From Anaeroplasmataceae bacterium (GTDB taxonomy: Bacteria; Bacillota_I; Bacilli_A; Acholeplasmatales; Anaeroplasmataceae), in the NCBI GenBank assembly GCA_020024985.1, contig JAHHSW010000036.1:1-7808 (forward strand): a stretch of DNA of 7,808 nt. Reading direction: 5' to 3'. Under the pieces are notes generated by a model, which saw only the letters and a list, made by a program, of their open reading frames with translations, ran no database searches and was not told the origin of the DNA. A program made the position numbers and the translations under genes. How positions within the stretch are numbered: position 1 is the first letter of the stretch; each line of letters starts with the position of its first letter. Positions 5,597-7,808 of this stretch are shown here, piece after piece.

Positions 5597-7498
5597 TTAA
5601 TTTAATTCCTTATTGTGCTTATGAATTAAATCAACGAATTCCTGAATTGATACTGTAGTTTGCTTTTGCTCACCGTATTTTCTATAGGTTACAGTGTTAT
5701 TAGCAACCTCATTATCACCGATAACTAGTGTATAAGGAACCTTTTGAGTTTGAGCCTCACGGATCTTATAGCCTAGCTTCTCATCTCTATAATCTGTTTC
5801 AAATCTAATATCATTATCAGATAAAATCTCAGCTAGCTTATCGCTATACTCCTTATGGAAGCTTAAATTAACTGGTACAAGCTTAACCTGAACTGGAGCT
5901 AACCAGCAAGGGAAGGCACCAGCATAGTGTTCAATTAAAATACCAATAAATCTTTCAAGTGAGCCAAATAATGCTCTATGAACCATTACTGGTCTCTTCT
6001 TGCTTCCATCCTCAGCAACATAGGTTAAATCAAATCTTTCAGGTAGATTCATATCTAGCTGAATTGTACCACATTGCCAAATTCTATTCATACTATCTCT
6101 TAGCTTAAAGTCAAGCTTTGGTCCATAGAAGGCACCATCTCCTGGGTTAAGCTTATATGAGAAGCCTGCCTTTGTACAAGCATCAGCTAACGCCTTTTCA
6201 GCGATATCCCAGGTCTTGATTTCACCAATATACTTGTTTTCAGGTCTAGTAGAAAGCTCGATATGGAACTTTAAATTGAATACCTCATAAACCTGCTTAT
6301 ATAAATTAATAATATTAGCAATTTCATCAGTAATTTGCTCCTCAGTCATGAATACGTGAGCATCATCCTGAGTAAATACTCTAACACGGAATAAGCCATT
6401 TAAAGCACCAGATGCCTCATGTCTATGAACTAAGCCTAGCTCAGCTAAACGTAGAGGGAAATCTCTATATGAATGAATATCATTCTTATAAACTAGCATT
6501 CCACCTGGACAGTTCATTGGCTTAATAGCAAACTCATTATCATCAATTGTTGATGTATACATATTTTCCTTATAGTTAAACCAGTGACCACTGATCTCCC
6601 ATAGCTGCTTATTTAGCATAATTGGAGTTTGAATGAACTTATATCCAGCCTTTGTATGTAGCTTTGTCCAATAATCTACTAGAGTATTCTTTAAAATCAT
6701 ACCCTTTGGTAGCCAGAATGGGAAGCCTGGACCATATTCACTCATCATAAATAAGCCTAGCTCCTTACCAAGCTTTCTATGATCTCTTTTCTTTCTTTCC
6801 TCTAAATTATCTAAATGAGTCTTTAGCTCCTCAGCAGTAAACCAGCAGGTACCATAGATACGAGTTAGCATTTCATTCTTGCTATCACCTCTCCAGTATG
6901 CACCAGCAACATTTAATAGCTTAAAGTTCTTTAATACACCTGTAGAAATTACATGTGGTCCACGGCATACATCAAGGTAATCTCCTTGCTCATAAATACC
7001 AACCATATCATCCTCTACAGCCTCAATAAGCTCAGTCTTGAACTTATCATCACTAAATTTAGCCTTAGCCTCTTCCTTAGATAGCATATAATGATTAATT
7101 GCAATATTTTCTTTTGCAATCTTCTTCATTTCAGCCTCAATCTTAGGTAAATCCTCAGTCTTAATAGCAACTGGTACCTGGAAGTCATAATAGAAGCCCT
7201 CCTCAATAGCAGGACCTACACCAAACTTAGTACCAGGATATAATCTCTTCATAGCCTGTGCTAGCATATGAGCACATGAGTGGTTAATAACCTCAAAAGC
7301 TCTTGGATCCTCTGCTAAAACTAGTTCTAGGCTACAATCAGTATTTAAAGGAGTCTTTAAATCCACAAGCTTATCATCAACAACTGCACAAACGCACTTC
7401 TTAGCTAAAGAAACAGAAAGCTCTTTTGCAACCTCAATTACAAGCTTACCAGCTTCTACTTCCTTAACACTACCATCTTTTAAAGTAATCTTAATCAT
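5597..7498 (-). CDS. thrS: Threonine--tRNA ligase (ThrRS)
   Basis: Class II aminoacyl-tRNA synthetase that charges tRNA-Thr and edits mischarged Ser-tRNA-Thr. At 633 residues it has the full bacterial architecture. An N-terminal TGS-like domain spans about 1-61. The N2 editing domain has HSCAH (73-77) with Cys178 and His182 (CRGPH), so the editing site is intact. The catalytic core has motif 1 around 290-308, motif 2 around HRHEASGALNGLFRVR (358-373) and motif 3 HRALFGSLERFIGI (507-520). The zinc ligands are Cys330, His381 and His507. The C-terminal anticodon-binding domain runs from about 535 to the end, including KLVPVNLSF and VPYTLVIGDNEV. The ATG start has an AGGAGG site (7506-7511 complement) 7 nt away. 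A T-box leader directly upstream shows regulation by uncharged tRNA-Thr. There is no truncation or missing catalytic residue. Confidence 0.98.
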   Translation of the reverse strand: MIKITLKDGSVKEVEAGKLVIEVAKELSVSLAKKCVCAVVDDKLVDLKTPLNTDCSLELVLAEDPRAFEVINHSCAHMLAQAMKRLYPGTKFGVGPAIEEGFYYDFQVPVAIKTEDLPKIEAEMKKIAKENIAINHYMLSKEEAKAKFSDDKFKTELIEAVEDDMVGIYEQGDYLDVCRGPHVISTGVLKNFKLLNVAGAYWRGDSKNEMLTRIYGTCWFTAEELKTHLDNLEERKKRDHRKLGKELGLFMMSEYGPGFPFWLPKGMILKNTLVDYWTKLHTKAGYKFIQTPIMLNKQLWEISGHWFNYKENMYTSTIDDNEFAIKPMNCPGGMLVYKNDIHSYRDFPLRLAELGLVHRHEASGALNGLFRVRVFTQDDAHVFMTEEQITDEIANIINLYKQVYEVFNLKFHIELSTRPENKYIGEIKTWDIAEKALADACTKAGFSYKLNPGDGAFYGPKLDFKLRDSMNRIWQCGTIQLDMNLPERFDLTYVAEDGSKKRPVMVHRALFGSLERFIGILIEHYAGAFPCWLAPVQVKLVPVNLSFHKEYSDKLAEILSDNDIRFETDYRDEKLGYKIREAQTQKVPYTLVIGDNEVANNTVTYRKYGEQKQTTVSIQEFVDLIHKHNKELN

Positions 7499-7749
7499 TT
7501 CTTTTCCTCCTATAAAATAATATAAAAAAAGTCCTTAGACACATAGTCTAAGGACGTAAAATACGCGGTACCACCTTAGTTCTATAGAAAAATCCTATAG
7601 CACCTCAATTTGCTCTTAAGGCGAGCCCACCTGATGGCATTTCCTCCATCATCTCAGAGGGTAGTAACATATAATCTATTTTAGTACCTTACACCAACGT
7701 ACCTCGCTTGGAAAAATCAACTATATATCTTGTCCTTCTTCTTCGACAC
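7499..7749 (-). promoter_or_regulatory. T-box riboswitch leader of thrS (tRNA-Thr sensing)
   Basis: A leader of about 250 nt. The 14-nt T-box core AAGGTGGTACCGCG is the complement of 7564-7577. Stem I distal elements are visible as AAGCGAG (complement of 7703-7709) and GTTGGTGTAAGG (complement of 7687-7698). The likely specifier is ACT at 7663-7665, followed in register by ACC at 7660-7662; both encode threonine, matching the gene. A stem II-type hairpin (TGATGG/CCATCA) and stem III (CTATAG pairs, 7582-7600) follow. For antitermination, AAGG of the T-box (7574-7577) can pair with CCTT (7550-7553) of the terminator, and CGTA with TACG just inside. Uncharged tRNA-Thr should stabilise that form and allow thrS transcription. 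The exact specifier assignment is inferred from position. Confidence 0.92.
7524..7555 (-). terminator. T-box leader terminator of thrS
   Basis: A perfect 10-bp stem, GTCCTTAGAC pairing with GTCTAAGGAC (7531-7540 and 7546-7555), with a 5-nt loop, followed on the minus strand by seven Ts (7524-7530). Its 5' arm overlaps the 3' part of the antiterminator, so the two structures are mutually exclusive. It lies 12 nt before the thrS ribosome binding site. Confidence 0.93.
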
Positions 7750-7753
7750 AAAT

Positions 7754-7782
7754 ATTATACTCCACTTAAAATAACAATACAA
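7754..7782 (-). promoter_or_regulatory. Sigma-A promoter of thrS
   Basis: TATAAT (7754-7759) with a 17-bp spacer and TTGTAT (7777-7782) as the -35, read on the minus strand. Transcription should begin near 7746-7749, just before stem I of the T-box. The sequence upstream is very AT-rich, like an UP element. Confidence 0.8.
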
Positions 7783-7808
7783 TAGCAAAATTTTAAAAAT
7801 ATTTGCTA
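7783..7808. repeat. AT-rich inverted repeat upstream of the thrS promoter, at window edge
   Basis: TAGCAAA (7783-7789) and TTTGCTA (7802-7808) form a 7-bp inverted repeat with a 12-nt A/T spacer, ending against the -35 element. It could be the end of an upstream gene's terminator or a protein-binding palindrome; the window stops here, so it cannot be decided. Confidence 0.3.

Noticed and set aside
5587..5607. Perfect 8-bp A/T-only inverted repeat (AATTAAAT/ATTTAATT) over the thrS stop codon
   Set aside because: A stem without any G/C is too weak for a terminator, and such repeats are expected by chance in this AT-rich stretch.
19..7498. Possible UGA reassignment, since none of the seven genes ends in TGA (4 TAA, 3 TAG)
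   Set aside because: All 19 tryptophans are TGG and every gene is full length without internal TGA, so the standard code explains the data; seven stops are too few to infer anything.
1..7808. Mobile element, CRISPR array, prophage or defence system
   Set aside because: No transposase, integrase, repeat-spacer pattern, attachment site or defence gene was seen; all seven genes are ordinary chromosomal types on one strand.

Overview
The window looks like chromosomal DNA from a low-GC Firmicute, with all seven genes on the minus strand. The pointers are AT-rich sequence, strong GGAGG-type ribosome binding sites, a T-box leader on thrS, sigma-A type promoters and Bacillus-like gene content (DUF177 beside rpmF and near rsmH). 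All 19 tryptophans in the seven proteins are encoded by TGG, so the standard code applies and a code-4 Mycoplasma is unlikely. An uncultured Bacilli or Erysipelotrichia-type organism would fit, but I cannot place it more precisely.

In transcription order (high to low coordinates), a sigma-A promoter near 7754-7782 drives a leader of about 250 nt carrying a threonine T-box and its terminator. It controls thrS, threonyl-tRNA synthetase (5597-7498). A short gap holding a hairpin leads into an ABC-F ATPase (3990-5528), which ends at a clear intrinsic terminator (3956-3982). A separate promoter then serves a transglutaminase-fold protein (3180-3857) in which all three positions of the catalytic triad appear to be substituted.

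A perfect-consensus promoter (3089-3117) begins the next unit: a YceD/DUF177 protein (2606-3067, start corrected to the ATG behind its Shine-Dalgarno site) and ribosomal protein L32 (2398-2592). The two are translationally coupled. A hairpin (2351-2375) separates them from rsmH (1392-2315), the 16S rRNA C1402 N4-methyltransferase. A MATE efflux transporter (19-1383, GTG start) follows rsmH after 8 nt. The left edge of the window cuts through a probable terminator behind it.

The common theme is translation: tRNA charging, a ribosome-associated ABC-F factor, an rRNA-linked DUF177 protein, L32 and an rRNA methylase, with one efflux pump and one unexplained pseudoenzyme. The rsmH neighbourhood is a reduced form of the division/cell-wall cluster: mraZ and ftsL are not next to it. 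I saw no mobile element, CRISPR array, tRNA or rRNA gene. The most unusual item is the degenerate transglutaminase. The rest is mostly housekeeping, and I do not claim a new multi-gene system here.
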